A stretch of DNA of 64,000 bases, taken from Sphingomonas adhaesiva (GTDB lineage Bacteria > Pseudomonadota > Alphaproteobacteria > Sphingomonadales > Sphingomonadaceae). The number at the start of each line of letters is the position of its first letter. Positions within the stretch are counted from its first letter, which is position 1. The notes beneath the pieces are model-generated. The model had not been told where the DNA came from. It was given only the letters and a program-made list of their open reading frames with translations, and did no database searches. The stretch is from the NCBI RefSeq assembly GCF_002374855.1, contig NZ_NWVC01000003.1, positions 1-64,000 on the forward strand. The letters run 5' to 3'. Of the stretch, positions 18,324 to 27,608 are shown piece by piece. Position numbers and translations under genes: made by a program.

Positions 18324-20750
18324 CTACTTCCCCCGCTTCGCGGGCACCGTCACCCGCACCATGTCGCCGGGCGCGTCGTGCAGCTTCAGGAATAGCGCGC
18401 CGTTGGCGGGGTGCGGCACCTCCAGCTTCTCGCCGACGAAGCCCAGCGGCACCGCCTGCGCCCTGGCCGGATCGGCCTCCGTCGCGACGCCCGCGATCAG
18501 GAACAATTGCTCGCCGGTCAGCGTGCACGCGCCGGTCGCCGTGGGACAGGTGACACCGGTGACGCGCGGCAGGCGGACGACCCGCGCCAGCGGCTGCCAT
18601 TCGCCGGCCAGGTCGCCCTGCACCAGCCGCATCTTGATCGCGCCGACCGCGCCCGCGCCCAGCAGCGCGCGCGGTGACAGCGTCGCCACCGCCACGTCGC
18701 CGCCCAGCAGCTGCAACCCGCCGCCCGCGACGGTCAGCTTCGCGCTCGCGCTGTCGTCCGCCGTCGCCACCTCGATCGCGTCCGCCGCGCTCAGCCGGGT
18801 GTTCACCGCGCGCGCCGAAAAGGTCAGCCGCGCATCCTGCGACAGCACGTTGTCGGGCAGGGTGAGCGGCAGCGCCACGTCGCCGGCCGCCGGGGCGGGG
18901 GGATCGACGTTGCGGCTGATCAGCTCCACGCGCGGGCGCGGCGGGGTGATCGTCGCGCGGACATTGGTGGTGCGCCCGTCCGCCAGCGTCACCTTGGCGT
19001 CCGATATGCCCAGCGCCACCGTCTCGGTCGCGCCGTCGGTGGTCAGCACCATGCGGTCGCCGCCGCCGGGGTCGCGCGTCAGCGGCCCGGGGGTGAAGGT
19101 CAGCCCCGCGACCTCCAGCTTCGCCACCTGGTCCAGCCGCGCGCCGACCAGCCGCCCGTCCTTGTCGCCGGTGTAGAGCGTGAACCCCTCCAGCCGGCTC
19201 GCCTCGCTCTGCCCCTTCAGCGTCAGTGCGGCGGGCGCGGCGTCGCCATATTGCGACACCAGCAGCGTCAGTTCGCCCGCGCGGGTGCGCGCCAGCGGCA
19301 GCGTGGCGGTGATCTCGTCCGCGCCGCTCGCCTTCCACGCCACCGCCTTCACCGCGCCGGCGCGGTCGCGCAGCGACACCTGCTCGACGCACGATGCCGC
19401 GCCGCCCTGCAGCGTCAGCGGCGTGTCGCGCCCCACCACCACCGCATTGTCGGGCTTCGGCGCCCAGGCGGTCGGCGCACCGTTCTGGAGCAGGAAGCGC
19501 GGGCCGGTGAACGTGTCGAACCCCCAGCGCCCGGTCAGCACCGCCTCGCCGATCGTCTGCTGCCCCAGCCGCGCGCTATCCAGCGCGACGACCAGCCCGC
19601 CGCGCGCGGCGTCGGCGGTGACCGGCATGTCCATCGTCTTGCCGTCCGCCAGCGTCAGCCGCAGCGACAGGTCGCGCGCATAATCGGTGGCGAACACCAG
19701 CGGCGCATCCTCCAGCGGCAGCACCTGTCCGGGCCGCACGAGGCACAGCGGCGCCTTGCTGCCCGCGCGCAGCGTCGGCGGCGCGCCCGCGCCGATCGCG
19801 GGCAGCGGGACGACCAGCACCGACTTGGGGTTCTGGAACGACGGCGGGTTGTTGAGCTGCAACCGCATCCGGTCGCCGTGGCTGACCGCCAGCGTGGGGG
19901 CATATTGGTAATTGGCGCTGCGGAACACGCCGAACAGCCGCGCGAAATCGCGCGCCAGCGAGATGTACGGGCTGTACAGCCCCGCGCCCGCTTCCTTGGT
20001 GGCGGCCAGGCTGTAGGCGAATTGGGTGGTTGTGCCGCCGATCGTCTCGGCCAGCGACGCGCCGCCGCCGGTCTGCAGCACCATCCCCTCGCGGTTCTGC
20101 GTCAGGCAGGCGGCCTGCAACGCGCGCGGGCGCGACAGGCAATTGGCGTCCAGCCGGATCGCCAGCGATCCCGCCAGCGCGGTCGACACCGGCTCCAGCC
20201 GCTCGGCCGATGCCTCCTCGGCGCGGGCGATGCCGGCGACGAAGGCGTCGAGCCGCGCACGGTCCAGCGACGCCTGGAACAGGTCCTGCGCCGCGCGCAC
20301 GAACACGCCGGGCCGCCCGCGCACCGCCTGCACCACCGCACCGTAATCGCCGCCCGTTTCGGGGGCGAGCAGCGCGATCGCCTGTTCCGCGCCCTCCGGC
20401 ACGGTGGCGGTGATCGTCCCCTTCTTCGGCACCCAGGTGTCGGCGCGGAAGAACCAGTTCTTGGGCGGCGGATTGGTCGCCCCGCGCAGGAAGGCGAGGA
20501 CGAGGACGTAGCGCGCCGCCTGGTCGGCGGGCAGGTCGGCCTTCAGCACCAGCCTGTCGCCCGCGCGCAGGCCCGGCACCTGCCCGATCGGCAGCGTGGC
20601 ATCGCCGCGCGTCACCGTCATGGTCAGCGGCGGTCCGGCCAGGTCGAAGCTGTTGCTCGCCTGTTGCGCACGCACCGCCGCCGGGATCGCACCGGCAAGG
20701 AAGGTCGCGGCCAGCGCCGCCGTGGTCAGCCCGTGTCGCATCGCCCGCAT
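18324..20750 (-). CDS. Large exported protein of unknown function
   Basis: An 808-residue protein with a signal peptide (cleavage near VRAQQASNSF). I recognise no catalytic domain. After about residue 250 the sequence is a succession of short beta-rich segments with alternating hydrophobic residues, Gly/Asp turns and few cysteines, suggesting stacked Ig-like or sandwich domains. The N-terminal part has a mixed region (AAQDLFQASLDRARLDAF). The start at 20750 is supported by AGGGG six bases upstream. It is divergent from the FAD oxidoreductase cluster, so a shared envelope role is possible but unproven. Confidence 0.6.
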   Translation of the reverse strand: MRAMRHGLTTAALAATFLAGAIPAAVRAQQASNSFDLAGPPLTMTVTRGDATLPIGQVPGLRAGDRLVLKADLPADQAARYVLVLAFLRGATNPPPKNWFFRADTWVPKKGTITATVPEGAEQAIALLAPETGGDYGAVVQAVRGRPGVFVRAAQDLFQASLDRARLDAFVAGIARAEEASAERLEPVSTALAGSLAIRLDANCLSRPRALQAACLTQNREGMVLQTGGGASLAETIGGTTTQFAYSLAATKEAGAGLYSPYISLARDFARLFGVFRSANYQYAPTLAVSHGDRMRLQLNNPPSFQNPKSVLVVPLPAIGAGAPPTLRAGSKAPLCLVRPGQVLPLEDAPLVFATDYARDLSLRLTLADGKTMDMPVTADAARGGLVVALDSARLGQQTIGEAVLTGRWGFDTFTGPRFLLQNGAPTAWAPKPDNAVVVGRDTPLTLQGGAASCVEQVSLRDRAGAVKAVAWKASGADEITATLPLARTRAGELTLLVSQYGDAAPAALTLKGQSEASRLEGFTLYTGDKDGRLVGARLDQVAKLEVAGLTFTPGPLTRDPGGGDRMVLTTDGATETVALGISDAKVTLADGRTTNVRATITPPRPRVELISRNVDPPAPAAGDVALPLTLPDNVLSQDARLTFSARAVNTRLSAADAIEVATADDSASAKLTVAGGGLQLLGGDVAVATLSPRALLGAGAVGAIKMRLVQGDLAGEWQPLARVVRLPRVTGVTCPTATGACTLTGEQLFLIAGVATEADPARAQAVPLGFVGEKLEVPHPANGALFLKLHDAPGDMVRVTVPAKRGK

Positions 20751-20893
20751 GTCCGCCCCTATAGAACAGCCGCGCGCCCGCTGGCCACCGTCGGCGGGGC
20801 GGGCGGCGTTAACGGTCCGTCAACCATCCTGCGGCATGTCCGGCGACGAACCATGCGCGATCGGGCGCAGCCGGCAAGGGGCGGGGACGACGG

Positions 20894-22405
20894 ATGGCCA
20901 AAGAGGGCGCGGTGGTGGACGTCGCGATCATCGGTGCGGGGCCGGCGGGGCTGACCGCCGGCTATCTGCTGACCAAGGCGGGCTATTCGGTGGCGATCAT
21001 CGAGAAGGATCCCGTCTATGTCGGCGGGATCAGCCGTACCGTGGAGCACAACGGCTTCCGCTTCGACATCGGCGGGCACCGCTTCTTCTCGCGGTCGAAG
21101 GAGGTCGTCGACCTCTGGAACGAGATCCTGCCGGACGATTTCATCGAACGCCCGCGGATGAGCCGCATCTATTACGAGGGCAAGTTCTACAGCTATCCGC
21201 TGCGCGCGTTCGAGGCGCTGGGCAATTTGGGGCTGGTGCGCTCGACGCTGTGCATGCTGAGCTTCGCCAAGGCGAAGCTGCTGCCCAACCGCCAAGTGAA
21301 GAGCTTCGAGGACTGGACCGTCAACGCCTTCGGCCGGAAGCTCTATTCGATCTTCTTCAAGACCTATACCGAGAAGGTGTGGGGGATGCCCTGCGACGAG
21401 ATGAGCGCCGACTGGGCGGCGCAGCGGATCAAGGGGCTGTCGCTGTGGGGCGCGGTGGTCGACGGGCTGAAGCGGTCGCTGGGGCTGAACAAGGTGCCCA
21501 ACGACGGGATGCAGACCAAGACGCTGCTGGAAAGCTTCCGCTACCCGCGGCTGGGGCCGGGGATGATGTGGGATGCCGCGCGCGACCGCATCGTGGAGCG
21601 CGGCGGGCATGTCATGATGGGCCATGCCCTGCGCCAGCTGACCTTCAACGGCGCGACGCAGCGGTGGACGGTCGCGGCGACGCACGGCGATGCGGGCGTG
21701 GCGATCAACGCCGCGCACGTCATCTCCTCGGCGCCGATGCGCGAGCTGGCCAGCCGGCTCCACCCGCTGCCCGCGACGCTGCCGGAGGCCGCGAACCTCA
21801 AGTATCGCGATTTCCTGACCGTCGCGCTGATGATCCGCTCGCCCGATCTGTTCCCGGACAACTGGATCTACATCCACGATCCCAAGGTGAAGGTCGGCCG
21901 CATCCAGAATTTCCGCAGCTGGTCGCCCGAAATGGTCCCCGATCCGGCGATCGCGTGCGTGGGCCTCGAATATTTCTGCTTCGAGGGCGACGGCCTGTGG
22001 TCGTCCAGTGACGAGGAACTGATCGCGCTGGCCACCGCCGAGATGGCCGCGCTGGGCCTGTGCGATCCCGCGCATGTCGAGGGCGGCGCGGTGGTGCGCC
22101 AGGAAAAGGCCTATCCCGTCTATGACGAGGATTATGCCCAGAACGTCGACATGCTGCGCCGCGAGATCGAGGCGCGCTATCCCACGCTCCACTGCGTCGG
22201 GCGCAACGGCATGCACCGCTACAACAACCAGGATCACGCGATGATGACCGCGATGCTGACCGTCCGCAATATCGAGGCCGGCGCGCGCGTCTACGACATC
22301 TGGGCGGTGAACGAGGATGCCGAATATCACGAGGCCGGCAGCGAGGGCGAAGCCGCCGCGCTCGCCAGCGTGCGGCAGGTGCCGGGCCGGCTGAAGGCGG
22401 CCTGA
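20894..22405 (+). CDS. NAD(P)/FAD-dependent oxidoreductase, UDP-galactopyranose-mutase-like
   Basis: A 503-residue flavoprotein. The dinucleotide motif GAGPAGLTAGYLLTKAG and the family signature GGISRTVEHNGFRFDIGGHRFF place it with the UGM/protoporphyrinogen-oxidase/amine-oxidase fold. GRNGMHRYNNQDHAM near the C-terminus is the second FAD-binding region. Relatives often lie in polysaccharide loci and are annotated only as FAD oxidoreductases; the substrate is not known. It is the first gene of a three-gene run followed by two polytopic membrane proteins, with gaps of 20 and 10 bases. Confidence 0.78.
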   Translation: MAKEGAVVDVAIIGAGPAGLTAGYLLTKAGYSVAIIEKDPVYVGGISRTVEHNGFRFDIGGHRFFSRSKEVVDLWNEILPDDFIERPRMSRIYYEGKFYSYPLRAFEALGNLGLVRSTLCMLSFAKAKLLPNRQVKSFEDWTVNAFGRKLYSIFFKTYTEKVWGMPCDEMSADWAAQRIKGLSLWGAVVDGLKRSLGLNKVPNDGMQTKTLLESFRYPRLGPGMMWDAARDRIVERGGHVMMGHALRQLTFNGATQRWTVAATHGDAGVAINAAHVISSAPMRELASRLHPLPATLPEAANLKYRDFLTVALMIRSPDLFPDNWIYIHDPKVKVGRIQNFRSWSPEMVPDPAIACVGLEYFCFEGDGLWSSSDEELIALATAEMAALGLCDPAHVEGGAVVRQEKAYPVYDEDYAQNVDMLRREIEARYPTLHCVGRNGMHRYNNQDHAMMTAMLTVRNIEAGARVYDIWAVNEDAEYHEAGSEGEAAALASVRQVPGRLKAA

Positions 22406-22425
22406 CGCGCCGTCGGTCTGCCCCC

Positions 22426-24219
22426 TTGTCCGCCGACCTTCCCGCGCCGTCCGACGACCGCCGCTTCGTCGCGGCGGTGCTGGGCGGGTGGCTGTTCACC
22501 GCGCTGATCCTGCTGGCGATCAGCGCCGGCGATATCGCCGCGCTGCGCTTTCCCGATGCCGATGATGCGATGCGCATCGTCGAGGTACGCGACTGGCTGG
22601 CCGGACAGGGCTGGTTCGACGTCGCGCAGCACCGGCTGAACGGCGGCGCCTTCCCGATGCACTGGTCGCGGCTGGTCGACCTGCCGCTGGCCGCGGTCAT
22701 GCTCGCGCTGCGCCCGCTGCTGGGGGCGGTCGCGGCCGATCGGGTCGCGGCGGTGCTGGTGCCGATGCTGACGCTGCTGGCGGCGATGGCGCTGGTCGCG
22801 TCGATCACCCGGCGCCTTGCGGGGATGGCGCCGGTGCCGCTGTCGGTGCTGATGATCGCCTTCGCCCCGCCGCTGCTGGCACAGATGCGCCCGCTGCGCA
22901 TCGACCACCACGGGTGGCAGATCGTGCTGACGCTGGTGGCGGTGCGCGCGCTGCTGGCCGCGCCGTCGTGGCGCATGGGCGCGCTGGCGGGCGCGGCGCT
23001 GGGCGCGCTGCTGACCATATCGCTGGAAGGATTGCCGATCGCCGCCGCGATCGCGGCGATCGCGGTGCTCGTCTGGGCGTGGCGCCCGGTCGACGCGCGC
23101 GCGCCCGCGCTGGCGGTGGCGCTGTTCGTCACCGCCGCGCTGCTCCAGGCGGCGACGCGCGGGCCGGCGATGTGGGCGCCGGCGTGCGATGCGATGGCGC
23201 CGGGATGGATCGCGGCGCTGGGCGCAGCGGCGGCCGGCGTGCTGCTGGCGACGGCGGTGGCGCGGCTGGGCCTGCCGGCGCGGCTGGCGGCGCTGGCGCT
23301 GGGCGGCGCGCTGGCGGGCGGGGCGGTCGCGGCGCTGTCGCCCGCCTGCCTGTCGGGACCGTTCGCGACGCTGCCGCCGCGGGTGTTCCGCCTCTGGTAC
23401 GTGCTCGTCCGGGAAGGCCGGCCGCTGTGGGAACAGGACATCGACTGGGCCGCGGTGACGATCGGCCTGCCGGTGATGGGGCTGGTCGGGGCGGTGCGCG
23501 CGCGCGCGCTGGCCGGCGATCCCGCCATCCGCGCGCGCTGGACGCTGCTGATCGCGTTGCAGGCGGCGGCGTTCGGGATCGCGATCATGGTCAATCGCGC
23601 GGGCGGCACCGCCAATGCGCTGGCGGTGCCCGGCGCGGCGACGCTGCTGCTGGCGCTGCTGACCCGCGCGCGGCGGATCGACTCCGCCGGCCCGCGCATC
23701 GTCGCGACGGTGGCTGCGTTCCTGCTCGCCTCGCCGGGACAGGTCGCCTCGCTCCTGACGCTGGTCGCGGGGACGACGGATGCGGCGGCGGAGGCGGGGC
23801 TGGTGGCGCATCGCCGCGCCTGCGCCAATGCCGCCGATATCGCGACGGTGGGCGCGTTGCCGCCGGCGACGCTGTTCGCGCCGATCGACGTCACCCCCGC
23901 GCTGCTGGCGGCGACCCCGCACCGCGCGATCGCGGGCGGATACCATCGCGGCGCGGCGGCGATGGACACGGTGATCCATGCCTTCACCGCCGCGCCCGAC
24001 ACCGCGCGCACGATCGTGCTGGCCAGCGGTGCGGACTATCTGGTCGCCTGCCCCGGAATGAACGAACTGGATCTCTACCGCTTCACCGCGCCGCAAGGAT
24101 TGTGGGCGCGGCTGGAGCGCGGCGAGCGCGTCGCGTGGCTGCGCCCGGTGGCGGTGAAGGGGCCGGCACTGGCCTGGCGCGTCATCCGCCCCTTGCAGGG
24201 ACCGCCCGCGAACCCCTAA
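22426..24219 (+). CDS. Polytopic membrane protein, possible GT-C glycosyltransferase
   Basis: A 597-residue inner-membrane protein with about ten or more hydrophobic segments. In the first periplasmic loop, PDADDAMRIVEVRDWL followed by MHWSRLVDL resembles the acidic DxD-type catalytic loop of GT-C enzymes (STT3/PglB, ArnT), which use polyprenyl-phosphate-linked sugars. The C-terminal 200 residues are less hydrophobic and could form a periplasmic domain. The start appears to be TTG at 22426, 20 bases after the oxidoreductase stop. The family assignment rests on topology and the loop motif only. Confidence 0.55.
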   Translation: MSADLPAPSDDRRFVAAVLGGWLFTALILLAISAGDIAALRFPDADDAMRIVEVRDWLAGQGWFDVAQHRLNGGAFPMHWSRLVDLPLAAVMLALRPLLGAVAADRVAAVLVPMLTLLAAMALVASITRRLAGMAPVPLSVLMIAFAPPLLAQMRPLRIDHHGWQIVLTLVAVRALLAAPSWRMGALAGAALGALLTISLEGLPIAAAIAAIAVLVWAWRPVDARAPALAVALFVTAALLQAATRGPAMWAPACDAMAPGWIAALGAAAAGVLLATAVARLGLPARLAALALGGALAGGAVAALSPACLSGPFATLPPRVFRLWYVLVREGRPLWEQDIDWAAVTIGLPVMGLVGAVRARALAGDPAIRARWTLLIALQAAAFGIAIMVNRAGGTANALAVPGAATLLLALLTRARRIDSAGPRIVATVAAFLLASPGQVASLLTLVAGTTDAAAEAGLVAHRRACANAADIATVGALPPATLFAPIDVTPALLAATPHRAIAGGYHRGAAAMDTVIHAFTAAPDTARTIVLASGADYLVACPGMNELDLYRFTAPQGLWARLERGERVAWLRPVAVKGPALAWRVIRPLQGPPANP

Positions 24220-24229
24220 GGCGCTGCGG

Positions 24230-25924
24230 ATGCACGGGGACCGGCTCCATTGGTGGCAGACGCGCTGGTTCGTGATCGCGGCCGCGCTGGCGGCGTGCGT
24301 GCCGCTGATCTGGCCGGATATCCCGCCGATCGTCGACCTGCCCGGCCATATGGGCCGCTACCGCGTCCAGCTCGACCGCGATCTGTATCCGTGGTTCGAC
24401 CAGTGGTTCCGCTTCCAATGGTCGCTGATCGGCAACCTGGGGGTCGATCTGCTGATCGAGCCGCTGGCGCCGCTGATCGGGCTGGAACCGGCGGTGAAGC
24501 TGATCGTGATGGCGATCCCGCTGCTGACGGTGGCGGGGCTGTTGTGGATCGCGCGCGAGGTGCACGGGCGCATCCCGCCCACCGCGCTGTTCGCGCTGCC
24601 GCTGGCCTACAGCTATCCGTTCCAGTTCGGCTTCGTCAATTTCGCGCTGTCGATGGGGCTGGCGCTGTGCCTGTTCGCCTTGTGGGTGCGGATGGCGCGG
24701 CAGGGGCGGATCGGCCTGCGCGCGGCCGTCTTCGTGCCGCTGTCGTGCCTGTTGTGGGTGTGCCACACGTTCGGCTGGGGCGTGCTGGGCGTGCTGGCCT
24801 TTTCCAGCGAGCTGATCCGCCAGCACGACCGGCGCGCTGATACCGGCGCCGGGCACTGGCTGGCGGCGTGGGTGCGCGCCGGGCTGGGCTGCGTCCCGCT
24901 GGCGCTGCCGATGCTGCTGATGGTCGCGTGGCGATCGGGCGACGACGTCACCGGGCAGACCGCCGACTTCTTCTACTGGCGCACCAAGATCGCCTGGGTG
25001 CTGATGGCGCTGCGCGACCGCTGGCTGTGGTTCGACGTGGGCAGCATGGCGGTCATCTACCTGGTGCTGTTCAAGGCGCTGCGCGATCCGCGCATCGGCT
25101 ATTCGCGGCACCTGGGCCTGTCGGCGCTGTTCATGCTGGCGGTCTATATCGTGCTGCCGCGGATCGTGTTCGGATCGGCCTATGCCGACATGCGCATGGC
25201 GCCGTACATGGTCGCCATCGCGATCATCGCGATCCGGCCGAAACCGGGGACGACGATCCGCCACGGCGCGATCCTGGCGGGGCTGGGGCTGGCGTTCTTC
25301 CTGATCCGGCTGGGCGGCACCACGATCAGCTACTGGCAGTTCGATCGCGATTACGACACCGAACTGGCCGCGCTGCCGCACCTGCCGGTGGGGGCGAAGG
25401 TGATCGGCTTCGTCGGGCACAATTGCCACAACGCCTGGCGCATGTCGCGGCTGGAACACCTGCCCGCGATCGCGCTGGAACGGCGCATGGCCTATACCGA
25501 CGATCAATGGTCGATGGCCGGCGCGCAGCTGCTGACCGTCCGCTATCGCGCCGCCGGCGGCTTCGCGCACGACCCGACGCAGATCGTGACCGAGGTGAAG
25601 TGCGCGCGCGAATGGTGGCGCCCGGTCAATTACGCGCTGGCGCGCTTCCCGCGCGATGCGTTCGACTATGTCTGGCTGATCCGCCCGCCCGCCTACAACC
25701 CGCGCTACACCGCCGGGCTGGTGCCGATCTGGCGCGCGGACGGAAGCGATTCGGTGCTGTTCCGCGTCGATCACGACGTGCCCGCGCCGACCGCGACCGA
25801 CGAGGAACTGGGCGTGCCCAAATGGCTGATCGAGGCGATGAAGCGCCGCCGCGAACGGCAGGAACGGCGCGAACGGCTGGAACAGGTGCGCGCCGAGCAG
25901 AACCGGCTGACCGGGCACGACTGA
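24230..25924 (+). CDS. Polytopic membrane protein, possible glycosyltransferase
   Basis: A 564-residue integral membrane protein. The first periplasmic loop carries PPIVDLPGHMGRYRVQLDRD; about nine transmembrane segments follow, then a soluble C-terminal part and a charged, coiled tail (RRRERQERRERLEQVRAEQ). The layout, acidic first loop plus a C-terminal soluble domain, is GT-C-like but less convincing than in the upstream gene. It begins 10 bases after that gene, so both probably work in one pathway with the FAD oxidoreductase. It is convergent with the GNAT gene. Confidence 0.5.
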   Translation: MHGDRLHWWQTRWFVIAAALAACVPLIWPDIPPIVDLPGHMGRYRVQLDRDLYPWFDQWFRFQWSLIGNLGVDLLIEPLAPLIGLEPAVKLIVMAIPLLTVAGLLWIAREVHGRIPPTALFALPLAYSYPFQFGFVNFALSMGLALCLFALWVRMARQGRIGLRAAVFVPLSCLLWVCHTFGWGVLGVLAFSSELIRQHDRRADTGAGHWLAAWVRAGLGCVPLALPMLLMVAWRSGDDVTGQTADFFYWRTKIAWVLMALRDRWLWFDVGSMAVIYLVLFKALRDPRIGYSRHLGLSALFMLAVYIVLPRIVFGSAYADMRMAPYMVAIAIIAIRPKPGTTIRHGAILAGLGLAFFLIRLGGTTISYWQFDRDYDTELAALPHLPVGAKVIGFVGHNCHNAWRMSRLEHLPAIALERRMAYTDDQWSMAGAQLLTVRYRAAGGFAHDPTQIVTEVKCAREWWRPVNYALARFPRDAFDYVWLIRPPAYNPRYTAGLVPIWRADGSDSVLFRVDHDVPAPTATDEELGVPKWLIEAMKRRRERQERRERLEQVRAEQNRLTGHD

Positions 25925-25944
25925 GCGGGCACGACCGACCGGCA

Positions 25945-27075
25945 CTACCCCTTGCGGAACGGGGTCAGCTCTTCCAGGAACGTCTGCTCGCTTTCCACCG
26001 CGGCGCGTTCGCGCGCGACGAAATCGGCGACCGCGCGGCGAAAATTGGGGTCGGGGATGTAATGCGCCGACCAGGTCGGCACCGGGGCATAGCCGCGCGC
26101 CAGCTTGTGCTCGCCCTGCGCGCCCGCCTCGACGCTCGCCAGCCCGCGTGCGATCGCCGCGTCGATCGCCTGGTAATAGCACAGCTCGAAATGCAGGAAC
26201 GGCACGTCCTCGGTACAGCCCCAGTAGCGGCCGTACAGCGTGTCCGCCCCGATCAGGTTGAGCGCGCCCGCGATCGGCACCCCGTCGCGTTCCGCCAGGA
26301 TCAGCAGGACGCGCTCGCCCAGCGCCGCGCCCAGCATCGGGAAGAACGCGCGCGTCAGGTACGGGCGCCCCCATTTGCGGCTGCCGGTATCCTGGTAGAA
26401 CGTCCAGAAGGCGTCCCACTCGCGCTCGCCGATCGCCGCCCCGGTCAGGTGGCGGATCGTCAGCCCCTCGACCGCGGCGGCGCGTTCCTTGCGGATCGCC
26501 TTGCGCTTGCGGCTGGCCAGCGCGTCCAGGAAATCGTCGAACGTGGCATAGCCGTGGTTGGTCCAGTGGAACTGCGTCCCCTCGCGGATCAGCCAGCCGG
26601 CCGCCTCGAACGCGGGCAGCTGCGCCGGCGCGACGAAGGTGGCGTGCGCCGACGACAGCTGGTGCCGGTCGGTCACCGCCTCGATCGCGGCGATCAGCGC
26701 AGGCGCGGCGGCCGGATCGCGCAGCAGCAGCCGCGGGCCGGGCACGGGGGTGAAGGGCGCGGCCACCTGAAGCTTGGGATAATAGCTGCCGCCCGCGCGC
26801 TCCCACGCATCGGCCCAGCCGTGGTCGAAGACATATTCGCCCTGGCTGTGCGTCTTGGCATAGGCCGGCGCGATGGCGGCGGGGGCGCCATCAGCGCCGT
26901 CCACCACGATCGGGATCGGTTGCCACCCGCTGCGCCCGCCGACGCTGCCCGACCGTTCGAGCGCGGTCAGGAAGGCGTGGCCGACGAACGGGTTGGCGGC
27001 GCCGGCGCACGCATCCCACTGGTCCGCGGGGATGGCGGCGACGCCGTCGGCGATTCGCGCGGTAAGCGGGGTCAT
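25945..27075 (-). CDS. GNAT/FemAB-like N-acetyltransferase (DUF482 family)
   Basis: A 376-residue protein of the PF04339-type family. FVGHAFLTALERSGSVG near the N-terminus, SRKRKAIRKER and YGRYWGCTEDVPFLHFELCYYQAI in the middle are its hallmarks. The fold is a double GNAT domain like FemAB peptidyltransferases; the acceptor is unknown. The start at 27075 was chosen as the family's usual beginning. It is the last gene of a four-gene minus-strand run (DUF3572, HAD, RidA, GNAT). Confidence 0.78.
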   Translation of the reverse strand: MTPLTARIADGVAAIPADQWDACAGAANPFVGHAFLTALERSGSVGGRSGWQPIPIVVDGADGAPAAIAPAYAKTHSQGEYVFDHGWADAWERAGGSYYPKLQVAAPFTPVPGPRLLLRDPAAAPALIAAIEAVTDRHQLSSAHATFVAPAQLPAFEAAGWLIREGTQFHWTNHGYATFDDFLDALASRKRKAIRKERAAAVEGLTIRHLTGAAIGEREWDAFWTFYQDTGSRKWGRPYLTRAFFPMLGAALGERVLLILAERDGVPIAGALNLIGADTLYGRYWGCTEDVPFLHFELCYYQAIDAAIARGLASVEAGAQGEHKLARGYAPVPTWSAHYIPDPNFRRAVADFVARERAAVESEQTFLEELTPFRKG

Positions 27076-27106
27076 CGCGCCTGATGTAAGGCGCGCGCGG
27101 CCGCGA

Positions 27107-27577
27107 TCAAAGGGCGGGCGCGACCTCGACGATCGCATCGACCTCCACCGCCGCGCCCAGCGGCAGCACCGCGACGCCCACCGCGGAGCGTGCGTGCCTG
27201 CCCGCGTCGCCGAACAGCTTGACCATCAGTTCCGACGCGCCGTTCGCCACCTTGGGCTGGTCGATGAAGTCGGGGGTGGAATTGACGAACACACCCAGCT
27301 TCACGATGCGCACGACGCGCTCCAGGTTGCCGATATGCGCCTTGATCTGCGCGACCAGCATCAGCGCGCAGCGCTGCGCCGCGTCCTGCCCCGCTTCCAG
27401 CGACACGTCGTCGCCCAGCCGCCCGGTGACGACCGCGCCGTCGCGGAACGGCAGCTGGCCGGAAATGTGGAGCAGCCCGCCCGCCTCGACGACGGGGACA
27501 TAGGCGGCGACGGGGGCCGCGGCCTGCGGCAGTTCCAGCCCCAGTTCCTGGAGCGTGCGGTCGATGCGATCGGTCAT
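27107..27577 (-). CDS. RidA family protein
   Basis: A 156-residue YjgF/YER057c/UK114 protein. LLHISGQLPFRDGAVVTGRLG and the C-terminal ARSAVGVAVLPLGAAVEVDAIV are characteristic, including the Arg that binds the enamine/imine carboxylate. Members deaminate reactive 2-aminoacrylate-type intermediates from PLP enzymes. It is somewhat longer than RidA (about 128 residues), fitting the YjgF/Rid subfamilies. It lies 31 bases from both the HAD and GNAT genes. Confidence 0.83.
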   Translation of the reverse strand: MTDRIDRTLQELGLELPQAAAPVAAYVPVVEAGGLLHISGQLPFRDGAVVTGRLGDDVSLEAGQDAAQRCALMLVAQIKAHIGNLERVVRIVKLGVFVNSTPDFIDQPKVANGASELMVKLFGDAGRHARSAVGVAVLPLGAAVEVDAIVEVAPAL

Positions 27578-27608
27578 GCGCGCTGCTTGCGGCGGCGCGC
27601 GCGCGCGG

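Noticed and set aside
22327..24096. Long minus-strand open frame opposite the membrane protein gene
   Set aside because: Its product is a run of Arg/Gln/Ala/His without any domain, the typical antisense shadow of a GC-rich gene. The plus-strand frame has transmembrane segments.
24182..26806. Minus-strand frame of 874 codons opposite the second membrane protein and GNAT genes
   Set aside because: It spans two real genes, is rich in Arg, Gln and His repeats, and shows no motif. It is a composition artefact.
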